Made by a program: the position numbers and the translations under genes
The notes under the pieces: model-generated
The model's database searches: none
The model's input: the letters and a program-made list of their open reading frames with translations, nothing else
What the model was told of the DNA's origin: nothing
Shown: positions 7,373 through 15,151 of the stretch, piece after piece
How positions within the stretch are numbered: position 1 is the first letter of the stretch
How the letters are laid out: each line of letters starts with the position of its first letter
Assembly (NCBI GenBank): GCA_963591145.1
Contig: CAVARE010000026.1
Location: forward strand, 1-35,039
Direction of reading: 5' to 3'
Length of the DNA: 35,039 nt
DNA from: RGIG5612 sp963591145
GTDB lineage: Bacteria; Bacillota; Clostridia; Lachnospirales; Lachnospiraceae

Positions 7373-9146
7373 GGGGAAACACCTCAATGTTGCCTTCCCA
7401 TGTTCCGCCTGCTGTTACATCAACAGCTTCGCCGTCAACATAAACTGTACCAACAATGCTTCCGCCTGCTTCTACTGTAAGAGAATCAAGTGCAGAATCA
7501 TCTGTTACATACCATGTAGATGAAGCATCAATATTCAGAACTGAAAGTGAATCAGCACCATCATAGTACTTCTCTGTATCAAGGATCCAGTAGCATGACT
7601 CGTCAGCCTTGCAGTCATCTGACCACAGAGCATCCCATGCTTCCTTGTCGATTGTTACATAAGCGCCTTCCCATGTTGTATTCTCAAGAGAAACAACTGT
7701 ATTACGCTGATAATCATAGTGATCAACATCACCCTGGATTTCTGAGTTAGAGATTGTGAGTTCAACACCCTTATCTGTCATATCATCTGTTGCAAGAGCG
7801 TAACGGCTCATTGAATCAGAGTTAAGAGCTGTAAGAAGAAGAACACCGCTTGTGCTTGTAGCTGTTACATCATCAAGAGTGATGATAGCGCCTGTTGACT
7901 TAACGAGGATGTTAGCACCCTTAATGAAATCAACATACTCGCCGAGAGCTGCGCCGTAATCTTCGCTCCAGTTAACTAATGTAGCATTTGCATCAAGTTC
8001 AGCTGTTGTAGAGATATCTGTTGACTTAAGGTCAAGAATTGCCTGGTAGTCTGAGCCGGCGCCTGAACCCATCATGTCAGGTGAGTGAAGCTGGAAGTCA
8101 TTACGTCCTGCTTCAACCTTGCTGCGGCCGTTGTTCTCTGTATATGTTTCTGTAACTTCATAATCTTCTGGAAGGTATGCAAGAGCTTCATCTGTTGCAT
8201 CCTCGCCTGCTGCCATATGGATCTCACCATTGTTAGAGATGATGGCACCAACTTCTGGGCTTGATAATACTGATGCATAGAACCAGTCAACGCATGATGT
8301 ATCAGCGTATGTTCCGTATCCACCGTGTAATGTCTTGCCGATTGAGTCATAGCTGTAGAATGCAAATCCTGACTGAGCTGAGTCTGTTGACATAGCTGCC
8401 CAGCCTTCTGACTCTACATATGAACCATAATAATATGTCTTAGATGTACCAACTGACATGTTAGCACGTGCATAACCTGAGATAACAAGTGCTGCATTTG
8501 ATGGAGGATCAGCGATATCTGCTGTATATCCGTTAGGATCGCCTGTCAGACCTGTCTGTACGATGTTAGAATTGATAACAACGAGTGTACCGTTCTGTTC
8601 GCAGTCTACTGTATAGTTACCATTGCGTCCGCCCTTACCATTTGTAGTAAAGTCGCAGTTAACAAGTGTAAGCATACCGCCTGTAACGCCTGCGCAGTAA
8701 CCGCCGGCAGCGTCAGCATCAACTTCACCTGTTACATCAGCTACGATAGTACTGTTGCTGATGGTATACTCACCGCCGGTTACCTTGAAACCATTTGCTG
8801 TGAAATCACTGATATTAAGTGTGATTCCGTCAGCGCCTGTTTCTGTAACTTCACCTGTGAGTTCGAAGCCTTCTGCGTCTTCGTTAACTGTAAGACCGTC
8901 TTCAGAGATAGTATACAGAATAGGACCCTGAGCAGCACCCTCGCTCATAGACATTACTGTCTCGTCTCCGGCTGATTCTCCGCCTTCTGATTCTCCGCCT
9001 TCTGATCCGCCTTCACCTTCTGGCATAGCTGCTTCTTCTGCAGGAGCTGCGCCGTCAGCAGGAGCTGGTTCACCAGCATAAGCTGTGAGTCCCATAACCA
9101 TGCACAGTGACATAGAAAGTGCTAAAAGTTTGAGAGATTTCTTCAT
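7368..9146 (-). CDS. secreted acidic protein, probable beta-helix fold, function unknown
   Basis: 592 residues in this frame. A Sec signal peptide (MKKSLKLLALSMSLCMVMG, cleavage after TAYA) is followed by a Gly/Glu/Ser-rich acidic linker (residues about 25-65). From about 70 onward, short beta-strand-like repeats such as ITLNISDFTANG, YTISNSTIVAD, LTLVNCDFTTNG and VELTISNSEIQGD suggest a right-handed parallel beta-helix, as in secreted adhesins and pectate-lyase-like folds. I see no catalytic motif and cannot name a family. The start at 9146 is fixed by AAAGGAG eight bases upstream and the signal peptide. The frame closes with TGA right after a TTTCCCC run; the sequence continues in the +1 frame for 111 codons, giving about 702 residues if joined. 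Confidence 0.75.
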   Translation of the reverse strand: MKKSLKLLALSMSLCMVMGLTAYAGEPAPADGAAPAEEAAMPEGEGGSEGGESEGGESAGDETVMSMSEGAAQGPILYTISEDGLTVNEDAEGFELTGEVTETGADGITLNISDFTANGFKVTGGEYTISNSTIVADVTGEVDADAAGGYCAGVTGGMLTLVNCDFTTNGKGGRNGNYTVDCEQNGTLVVINSNIVQTGLTGDPNGYTADIADPPSNAALVISGYARANMSVGTSKTYYYGSYVESEGWAAMSTDSAQSGFAFYSYDSIGKTLHGGYGTYADTSCVDWFYASVLSSPEVGAIISNNGEIHMAAGEDATDEALAYLPEDYEVTETYTENNGRSKVEAGRNDFQLHSPDMMGSGAGSDYQAILDLKSTDISTTAELDANATLVNWSEDYGAALGEYVDFIKGANILVKSTGAIITLDDVTATSTSGVLLLTALNSDSMSRYALATDDMTDKGVELTISNSEIQGDVDHYDYQRNTVVSLENTTWEGAYVTIDKEAWDALWSDDCKADESCYWILDTEKYYDGADSLSVLNIDASSTWYVTDDSALDSLTVEAGGSIVGTVYVDGEAVDVTAGGTWEGNIEVFPQ

Positions 9147-9189
9147 GTGTTTTTCTCCTTTCATATATAACACAAAATACAACCTAGGC

Positions 9190-9218
9190 ATTATAGCAGA
9201 TAACATATTGCTTTGGAA
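9190..9218 (-). promoter_or_regulatory. promoter of the secreted-protein gene
   Basis: On the minus strand TATAAT (9195-9190) carries an extended -10 TGC just upstream. A weak -35, TTCCAA (9218-9213), sits 17 bp away. It is placed about 44 bp before the MKKSLK start. Confidence 0.65.
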
Positions 9219-9292
9219 GATGCTTTTTGAACAAAGTGCATAACTTTTATAAATAACATTTATAGATAAGCCGGCAAATGCCTGCCGCATTA

Positions 9293-9327
9293 CTCAGCAC
9301 CCAACACGAGTCGTGCCGGGTGCTGAG
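9293..9327 (-). terminator. strong hairpin downstream of argH
   Basis: CTCAGCACCC (9293-9302) pairs with GGGTGCTGAG (9318-9327), with an inner CACGA/TCGTG stem separated by a 2-nt internal loop. It lies 12 bp past the argH stop. No T-run follows on either strand, so it may be an mRNA-stabilising hairpin or a weak terminator. Confidence 0.5.
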
Positions 9328-9339
9328 GCATAAGCTTAT

Positions 9340-10713
9340 TTATTCGAATATTTTCTTCACATACTCCAGCTGATTTTCGATAGACTTAACCGACGGGCCG
9401 CCGGCACTTATACGCTTCTCGACACAATTTGTAAGGTCGATCGCTTCATATACATCCTCATCAAAAAGTTCCGAATACTGCTTATAGTCTTCAATCGGAT
9501 ATGTCTCTAATACAAGTCCTCTACTGATGCAATCATGAACGATCTTGCCTGAGATCTTATATGCGTCACGGAATGGAAGCCCCTTCCTTACGAGATAATC
9601 TGCCAGATCCGTCGCATTAATGAATCCCCTGCCAGCTGCATCCCTCATATTATCAGGGATTACGCTCATCGTTGATACCATTCCTTCAAATACATCCAGA
9701 CACATCTTAACTGTATCAACTGCGTCGAATATCGCCTCCTTGTCCTCCTGCATATCCTTATTATATGCCAGCGGAAGACCCTTGAGTGTAGTCAGAAGAG
9801 CCATAAGGTCGCCATATACGCGGCCGGTCTTGCCTCTTACGAGCTCAGCCATATCAGAATTCTTCTTCTGTGGCATGATAGACGAACCAGTGGTAAATTC
9901 AGCCGACAGCTCCACAAACTTGAACTCCCAGCTGGACCATAGGATAATCTCCTCAGAAAATCTGGACAGATGCATCATAAGTACTGCGATTGTACTGAGC
10001 ATCTCGACACAGAAATCTCTGTCGGACACGCCATCCATAGAATTAAGCGTGATAGAATCAAAGCCCAGCAACTGAGCCTCCATATTTCTGTCAGTATCAT
10101 ATGTGGTACCTGCCAGCGCACAGCTTCCTATAGGAGATACATTCATACGCTTGATGCAATCCTCCATTCGGGAGATATCTCTTGTCAGCATCATCGCATA
10201 TGCCAGCAAGTGATGGGCAAATGTAACCGGCTGCGCTCTCTGAAGATGAGTATATCCCGGCATAATCGTAGTTTTGTTATCTGCTGCCAATGCCGCGATG
10301 GAATTGCCCAGCTTCTTTATCTTATCAATAATTAAGTTAGCCTCGTCACGCAAATACATACGAAGATCCAGCGCTACCTGGTCATTTCTTGATCTTGCAG
10401 TATGGAGCTTCTTACCGGCATCTCCGATTCTCTCGGTCAACACCTGCTCAACAAACATGTGAATGTCTTCTGCTGCCAGATCGATCTGAAGGCTACCCGA
10501 CTTAAGATCGTTTAAAATTCCCTGAAGGCCGTCAATTATTTTATCCGCATCTTCTTTTGCAATAATATCTCTGGCCGACAGCATCGCTGCATGCGCCATG
10601 CTACCTTTTATATCCTGCTCATACATTCTGCTGTCAAATGAAATCGAGGAATTAAAATCATCTGCTATCTTACTTGTCTCTCCGGATGTAAGTCCGGCCC
10701 ACATTTTTGCCAT
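9340..10713 (-). CDS. argH: argininosuccinate lyase
   Basis: The last step of arginine synthesis: argininosuccinate to arginine plus fumarate, in the cytosol as a tetramer. 457 residues, the usual length. The fumarase/aspartase-superfamily signature GSSIMPQKKNSDMAELVRG is complete, as is the N-terminal KMWAGLTSGETS. The HTARSRNDQVALDLRMYL and PGYTHLQRAQPVTFAHHLLAY blocks are intact. The start at 10713 is chosen because GGAGAAATATATT precedes that ATG; in-frame codons further upstream lie in untranslatable-looking sequence. No argG is adjacent, so the arginine genes are dispersed in this genome. It lies 80 bp downstream of the Rpn-family gene and could be co-transcribed with it. Confidence 0.97.
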   Translation of the reverse strand: MAKMWAGLTSGETSKIADDFNSSISFDSRMYEQDIKGSMAHAAMLSARDIIAKEDADKIIDGLQGILNDLKSGSLQIDLAAEDIHMFVEQVLTERIGDAGKKLHTARSRNDQVALDLRMYLRDEANLIIDKIKKLGNSIAALAADNKTTIMPGYTHLQRAQPVTFAHHLLAYAMMLTRDISRMEDCIKRMNVSPIGSCALAGTTYDTDRNMEAQLLGFDSITLNSMDGVSDRDFCVEMLSTIAVLMMHLSRFSEEIILWSSWEFKFVELSAEFTTGSSIMPQKKNSDMAELVRGKTGRVYGDLMALLTTLKGLPLAYNKDMQEDKEAIFDAVDTVKMCLDVFEGMVSTMSVIPDNMRDAAGRGFINATDLADYLVRKGLPFRDAYKISGKIVHDCISRGLVLETYPIEDYKQYSELFDEDVYEAIDLTNCVEKRISAGGPSVKSIENQLEYVKKIFE

Positions 10714-10793
10714 AATATATTTCTCCGTTCGATATTTTTTTGAATCTGGTCGTTTTGAAAGGTATCTTTCGCAAATGCCGACTATTTTATGAG

Positions 10794-11609
10794 TTACTGC
10801 ATAACACACATGCTCTCATCAATCCATTCTTGAACTACAGTAGCATTGATTTTTATTGCCTGTGCAATCTTGTCAACAGATAATCCCATTTCTGCCAATG
10901 AAAGGGCAGTTTCTCTGGCTTTTCTCAATTCGCCACTTTCAATACCTTCGCTATAAATTTGTTCCATCTCTCGGCACATAAACTCAACCCCTTTCTGTGT
11001 TTCCTTCAACTCGTGCACACGATCTGCAAGTACCTTGCTGTGCATATCAGCCGCATCTTTACAATGAAGATCATGCATAAGCCTGCCTAATTCGGTATCC
11101 TCCTGTTTCTTGGAATTTACATAGATAATATGAGTCCCGTCATTAAAATTCTCACTGATTTCTTCAATTTGCCTGCTTATGTGATAGATAGGAAGTCCAT
11201 ATCCGAGGATATCATCCCTAGTAATAAAAATCACATAGCTTTCAGGAAGTTCATCGAAATCCTGGCCAGAATTAAGGGTATTCATATCCATCAAGCCGCT
11301 GTGATATCGGGCTCTTTTTGGAGATGCTCCCTCATTTGCCTGCTGGATTTCTACATTCATCTGCTTGCCTTCAGAGTCTCTTACAACGCAATCCAGTACT
11401 GCAGAACGTCCTTGCAAATTTTTGTAATCCTTCTGTAGAACCTGATCAATGACTTTTAGGTCTTTTTTATTCATAATTACCTGCAGAATATACTCTGTGC
11501 ATTCTAATTTCTTTAATACATTTCTCATGAACATATCGCTCATGATTGTAAGATCTTGTAAGATACGCTTGTATCTCTCGTAGCGTGCTTCCAATCCTGC
11601 TATTTCCAC
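10794..11609 (-). CDS. Rpn-family / PD-(D/E)XK nuclease-family protein
   Basis: 271 residues from a GTG at 11609 (AGGGGG five bases upstream); another GTG at 11627 is possible but has no binding site. The sequence matches the large Lachnospiraceae group annotated as Rpn recombination-promoting nuclease or PD-(D/E)XK nuclease family transposase. Visible traits are VIDQVLQ near the N-terminus, a likely catalytic block LDCVVRDSEGKQMNVEIQQAN (D, then E-x-Q), then RARYHSGLMD and a C-terminal regulatory tail (ALSLAEMGLSVDKIAQAIK) resembling the repeat found at the end of such proteins. Rpn relatives cleave DNA with little sequence preference; some occur in many copies per genome. No terminal repeats or target duplication were seen, so I do not call it an active element. 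Confidence 0.75.
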   Translation of the reverse strand: MEIAGLEARYERYKRILQDLTIMSDMFMRNVLKKLECTEYILQVIMNKKDLKVIDQVLQKDYKNLQGRSAVLDCVVRDSEGKQMNVEIQQANEGASPKRARYHSGLMDMNTLNSGQDFDELPESYVIFITRDDILGYGLPIYHISRQIEEISENFNDGTHIIYVNSKKQEDTELGRLMHDLHCKDAADMHSKVLADRVHELKETQKGVEFMCREMEQIYSEGIESGELRKARETALSLAEMGLSVDKIAQAIKINATVVQEWIDESMCVMQ

Positions 11610-11690
11610 GTTTTCCCCCTTTATCACGTCATTTTAGTCACTACTCACCATTTTCAGAATTGATTTTAAAATATTGCCTGTCTCAAATCC

Positions 11691-11719
11691 ATCTTAACAT
11701 CATAATTTGTTTTTCTCAA
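11691..11719 (-). promoter_or_regulatory. candidate promoter of the Rpn-family gene
   Basis: On the minus strand TTGAGA (11719-11714) and TAAGAT (11696-11691) are 17 bp apart, about 80 bp before the GTG start. It diverges from the his promoter. The -10 is imperfect. Confidence 0.4.
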
Positions 11720-11793
11720 TATACCAATTAGTCACAGGCAGCTTATATGGCATACGTAAATCCTAAAACTTTATAAAACTACTGGATAGTTGA

Positions 11794-11850
11794 AAAAAGC
11801 TCTTGATTTAGCGTGATAAAGTGCTATCATACTAAAGACAAGAGCTTTTT
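11794..11850 (+). promoter_or_regulatory. his operon promoter embedded in a 57-bp palindrome (candidate operator)
   Basis: TTGATT (11803-11808) and TATCAT (11825-11830, with extended-10 TGC) are 16 bp apart. Around them lie two nested inverted repeats. The outer is AAAAAGCTCTTG (11794-11805) with CAAGAGCTTTTT (11839-11850), perfect over 12 bp. The inner is TTTAGCGTGATA (11807-11818) with TATCATACTAAA (11825-11836), matching at 10 of 12. Transcription should start in the right arm, so the palindrome is not carried as a hairpin in the mRNA; a DNA-binding role fits better. The yerC product is the obvious candidate ligand. Confidence 0.65.
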
Positions 11851-11886
11851 GTTTTTTACGATGACATATATTATCAGGAGGGAATT

Positions 11887-12210
11887 ATGCAGAGTTTTCA
11901 TTCGGAGTCAATGGAACGTTTATTCAAGGCGATTACCATGCTGCAGACTGAGGAGGAATGTTCGGCATTTTTTGAAGATTTATGTACCATAATGGAGCTG
12001 CAGGACATGGCTCAGAGGCTGGACGCAGCAGTGATGCTGAAGAAGGGATTTAACTATCAGACCATATCTAAGGAGATAGGGATCAGCACGGCGACCATCA
12101 GCAGGGTCAGCAAATGCATCAATTATGGGAGCGGCGGATACAATATCGTACTGGAGCGGATCATGAAGGACGAGAGTTCTGATAATGCCGGGACAGATAC
12201 GAAGGAATGA
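11887..12210 (+). CDS. yerC: YerC/YecD-type TrpR-superfamily regulator
   Basis: A 107-residue helical DNA-binding protein of the TrpR superfamily. The helix-turn-helix is clear near residues 57-80 (YQTISKEIGISTATISRVSK), after a dimerisation segment (EECSAFFEDLCTIMELQDMAQRLD). It is the first gene of the his operon, with AGGAGGG just upstream, and its stop lies 22 bp before hisZ. As I recall, comparative genomics has linked YerC-type proteins to control of histidine genes in Firmicutes under the name HisR. The gene order and the palindrome overlapping its promoter fit an autoregulated repressor responding to histidine. Tryptophan control is the less likely alternative, as no trp genes are near. 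Confidence 0.88.
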   Translation: MQSFHSESMERLFKAITMLQTEEECSAFFEDLCTIMELQDMAQRLDAAVMLKKGFNYQTISKEIGISTATISRVSKCINYGSGGYNIVLERIMKDESSDNAGTDTKE

Positions 12211-12232
12211 TATAAAACAGCGGAGAATACAG

Positions 12233-13162
12233 ATGGATTTTAATTATGATGTATTAGACGAGTCGGAGAAGATAATATTTGCACTCAGATCATTATATCG
12301 CGAGTATGGCTACGAGAGATATCGTATGGGTAAGTTCGAGGAATATGATCTGTATAGTAAGAATAAGGACTTTCTGATCTCGGATGCGATCATTACATTT
12401 ACAGATACGAACGGCAAATTGATGGCGCTTAAGCCTGACGTGACCTTATCAATCGTTAAGAACAATAAGGACAAGCCGTCAGAGATACAGAAGCTCTATT
12501 ATAATGAAAATGTTTACAGAGTATCTAAGGGCAGCAATTCCTTCAAGGAGATCATGCAGACGGGGCTGGAATGCTTCGGCGCGGTGGACAATAAGTGCAT
12601 CAGCGAGGTGCTGGTATTGGCAGCCCGGAGTCTGGCAGCGGTAAGCGAGAATTATATATTAGAGATCTCGGATCTTGAGATTTTGTCGGCATTTATTGGA
12701 GATGTTCCTGCAGACGAGCAGATAAAGCAGGCTATCTTGAAATGCTTCGGCGAGAAGAACCCTCATGGCATAGCACGCATTTGCAACGAAAATGATATAG
12801 ACCAGAAGTATGCGGACAGGCTGAAGGAATTAATGATGCTGTATGGAAATCCGGATAATGTGATACCAGAGCTTAAGAAGCTCTGTGAGGGCAAGGGCCT
12901 GGAAGCCGAGATCGATAAGCTGGTCGAGGTTATATCAGTGCTTAAGGATTCACCGGCGCAGGGCAAGATTATCATCGATTTCTCGGCAGTTTCGGATATG
13001 AATTATTATAACGGCATCATCTTCAGAGGCTTTATCGCAGGCGTTCCGGACGGTGTGCTGTCAGGCGGACAGTATGATAAGCTCATGAGGAAGATGGGAC
13101 GAAGATCGGGCGCCATAGGATTTGCAGTATATCTTGATAAGCTGCAGCAATTAAGAAGATAG
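12233..13162 (+). CDS. hisZ: ATP phosphoribosyltransferase regulatory subunit HisZ
   Basis: 309 residues related to the catalytic core of histidyl-tRNA synthetase but without tRNA ligation. It binds short HisG and gives it activity and histidine feedback. Class II synthetase-like motifs are seen: YGYERYRMGKFEEYDLY near the N-terminus and LMALKPDVTLSIVKNN (motif 2 region); the C-terminal GVLSGGQYDKLMRKMG resembles the HisRS GGRYD block with Gln in place of Arg. There is no anticodon-binding domain, as expected for HisZ. The ATG at 12233 is chosen because GGAG lies eight bases upstream. It is adjacent to a short hisG, which requires it. Confidence 0.93.
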   Translation: MDFNYDVLDESEKIIFALRSLYREYGYERYRMGKFEEYDLYSKNKDFLISDAIITFTDTNGKLMALKPDVTLSIVKNNKDKPSEIQKLYYNENVYRVSKGSNSFKEIMQTGLECFGAVDNKCISEVLVLAARSLAAVSENYILEISDLEILSAFIGDVPADEQIKQAILKCFGEKNPHGIARICNENDIDQKYADRLKELMMLYGNPDNVIPELKKLCEGKGLEAEIDKLVEVISVLKDSPAQGKIIIDFSAVSDMNYYNGIIFRGFIAGVPDGVLSGGQYDKLMRKMGRRSGAIGFAVYLDKLQQLRR

Positions 13163-13174
13163 GAGCGAACGCCG

Positions 13175-13807
13175 GTGGATAATATGTTAAATGTAGCTCT
13201 TCCTAAGGGAAGGCTGGGTGAAAAGGTATATAAAATATTTGAGCAGGCGGGATTTCCGTGCCCATCGATACTCGAAAACAGCCGCAAGCTCATATTTGAA
13301 AATAAAGAAGCAGGGGTCAGATATTTCTGGGCCAAGCCGTCGGACGTGGCCATATATGTAGAAAGAGGCGCGGCTGACATAGGTGTGGCAGGCAAGGACA
13401 TTCTCCTGGAATACGAGCCGGAGATATATGAGCTCCTGGATCTTAACATGGGCAAATGCAGAATGTGCGTAGCGGCTAAGAAGGATTTTAAGGATGACCT
13501 TAATTATACCCTCAAGGTGGCCACTAAGTTCTCCAACATCGCCCGCAATTATTACGCATCGGTAGGCAGGGATATTGATATCATTCATTTGAACGGTTCA
13601 ATCGAGATCGCTCCGATATTAGGCCTGTCGGATGTAATTGTCGATATAGTCGAGACTGGAACGACGCTGAAGGAGAATAATCTCGAGGTCATTGAGACCA
13701 TCGTACCCATCAGCGCCCGCCTGATTGCCAATAAAGCAAGCTTTAAATTCAAACAAAACCAGATAGAAAAGATCGTGCGGGAGATGTCTGCACAGACGGA
13801 GGCATAA
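13175..13807 (+). CDS. hisG: ATP phosphoribosyltransferase catalytic subunit, short form
   Basis: The first committed step of histidine synthesis: ATP plus PRPP gives phosphoribosyl-ATP. 210 residues, typical of the HisZ-dependent short form that lacks the C-terminal regulatory domain. Motifs: NVALPKGRLGEKV at the N-terminus, GAADIGVAGKDILLE near 66-80, and the PRPP loop DIVETGTTLKENNLEV near 153-168. The GTG start at 13175 is preferred over the ATG at 13184 because AGGAG ends nine bases before the GTG but 18 before the ATG. It lies 12 bp after hisZ, and its stop touches the hisD ATG. Confidence 0.96.
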   Translation: MDNMLNVALPKGRLGEKVYKIFEQAGFPCPSILENSRKLIFENKEAGVRYFWAKPSDVAIYVERGAADIGVAGKDILLEYEPEIYELLDLNMGKCRMCVAAKKDFKDDLNYTLKVATKFSNIARNYYASVGRDIDIIHLNGSIEIAPILGLSDVIVDIVETGTTLKENNLEVIETIVPISARLIANKASFKFKQNQIEKIVREMSAQTEA

Positions 13808-15085
13808 ATGATCAAGATAATGAGATATGGCCAGGTGCCTAACAGCGAGATATTCGCCAGAGTTATGCCAGGGGCAAATGTCGAGGATATAGTTGCAGAT
13901 ATTATCGCAAATGTCCGTGCAAATGGCGACAAGGCACTCTATGAGTATACAGAAAAATTCGACAAGGCACACCTTACCAGCCTTAAGGTAACTGATGAAG
14001 AAATAGATGAGGCACTTAAGAGCATTGACCCTGAATTTATGCGTATATTAAACAGGGCAGCGGCTAATATAAGAAAGTTTCACAGCCGTCAGGTGAGAAA
14101 CAGCTTCATTATCAATGATGAGCCTGGCATTGTGATGGGTCAGAAGATCATTCCGGTTGACAGAGCGGGGCTCTATGTACCGGGCGGCACGGCGGCTTAT
14201 CCGTCAACAGTATTGATGGATTCAATCCCAGCCAAGATCGCCGGTGTTAAGGAGGTTATGATCGTAACTCCACCGCTTCCTGACGGCCGTGTTAATCCTG
14301 TCATCCTGGCAGCAGCTCATGTGGCTGGCGTAGACAGCATCTATAAGGTAGGCGGCGCGCAGGCTATAGCGGCTCTGGCATATGGCACCGAGAGCATCCC
14401 TAAGGTTGATAAGATCGTAGGTCCCGGCAATGCATTTGTGGCAGAAGCCAAGAAGCAGGTATATGGCAAGGTTTCCATCGATATGATTGCGGGACCTAGC
14501 GAGATCCTGATCGTATCTGATGATAAGACTCCGGCTCGTCACGTGGCAGCAGATCTTCTGTCCCAGGCAGAGCATGATAAGCTGGCCAGCGCAGTGCTGG
14601 TTACTGACTCAGAAGAATTCGCAGTTAAGGTTCAGGCAGAGCTTGAACGTCAGATCCCGCTCCTGGACAGAAGCGAGATCGCCAGAGCATCAATTGACAA
14701 TAATGGCAAGATTATTGTTGCGGATAATCTGATGGCAGCGATTGATATAGCAAATGAGATCGCACCTGAGCACCTGGAGCTGTGTGTGGATGAGCCATTT
14801 GCATATCTTGACAGCATAAGACATGCAGGTTCTATATTCATGGGAAGGAACTGCCCTGAGGCGCTGGGCGATTACATGGCAGGACCTAATCATACGCTTC
14901 CGACCAGCGGGACTGCAAGATTTTCCAGCCCCCTGTCGGTGGATGATTTCGTCAAGAAGACTCAATATACGTATTTTACCAAGGACGCGCTGTCGGAACT
15001 GGCTGAGGATATAGCATATTTTGCCAGACAGGAAGGCCTCACTGGCCATGCCAAGAGTGCGGTTATAAGGCTTGAAGATCAATAA
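13808..15085 (+). CDS. hisD: histidinol dehydrogenase
   Basis: Oxidises L-histidinol to L-histidine in two NAD-dependent steps; zinc enzyme. 425 residues, full length. Landmarks: VPGGTAAYPSTVLMDSIPAKIAGV, the family signature running through IDMIAGPSEILIV and LLSQAEHDKLASAVL with the zinc-binding Gln/His, and GDYMAGPNHTLPTSGTARFSSPLSV near the C-terminus with the catalytic and metal residues. The ATG follows the hisG stop directly, with CGGAGG within the end of hisG, so translation is coupled. A second ATG 12 bases on is less well placed. Confidence 0.97.
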   Translation: MIKIMRYGQVPNSEIFARVMPGANVEDIVADIIANVRANGDKALYEYTEKFDKAHLTSLKVTDEEIDEALKSIDPEFMRILNRAAANIRKFHSRQVRNSFIINDEPGIVMGQKIIPVDRAGLYVPGGTAAYPSTVLMDSIPAKIAGVKEVMIVTPPLPDGRVNPVILAAAHVAGVDSIYKVGGAQAIAALAYGTESIPKVDKIVGPGNAFVAEAKKQVYGKVSIDMIAGPSEILIVSDDKTPARHVAADLLSQAEHDKLASAVLVTDSEEFAVKVQAELERQIPLLDRSEIARASIDNNGKIIVADNLMAAIDIANEIAPEHLELCVDEPFAYLDSIRHAGSIFMGRNCPEALGDYMAGPNHTLPTSGTARFSSPLSVDDFVKKTQYTYFTKDALSELAEDIAYFARQEGLTGHAKSAVIRLEDQ

Positions 15086-15151
15086 ATATGTAACCTGCGT
15101 CATCACGGCGCTGACGGAACGTTTTAAGTGATAATCATGGGGAAGAATAAT

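Noticed and set aside
10794..11609. Insertion sequence around the Rpn-family gene
   Set aside because: No terminal inverted repeats or target-site duplication could be found.
11794..11850. Rho-independent terminator (stem ending in CAAGAGCTTTTT then GTTTTTT)
   Set aside because: No gene points into it from either side, since the flanking genes diverge, and the loop holds a good promoter. An operator fits better.
12233..13162. Histidyl-tRNA synthetase (hisS)
   Set aside because: The HisRS-like core lacks the anticodon-binding domain, is short, and sits next to a short hisG, which identifies HisZ.
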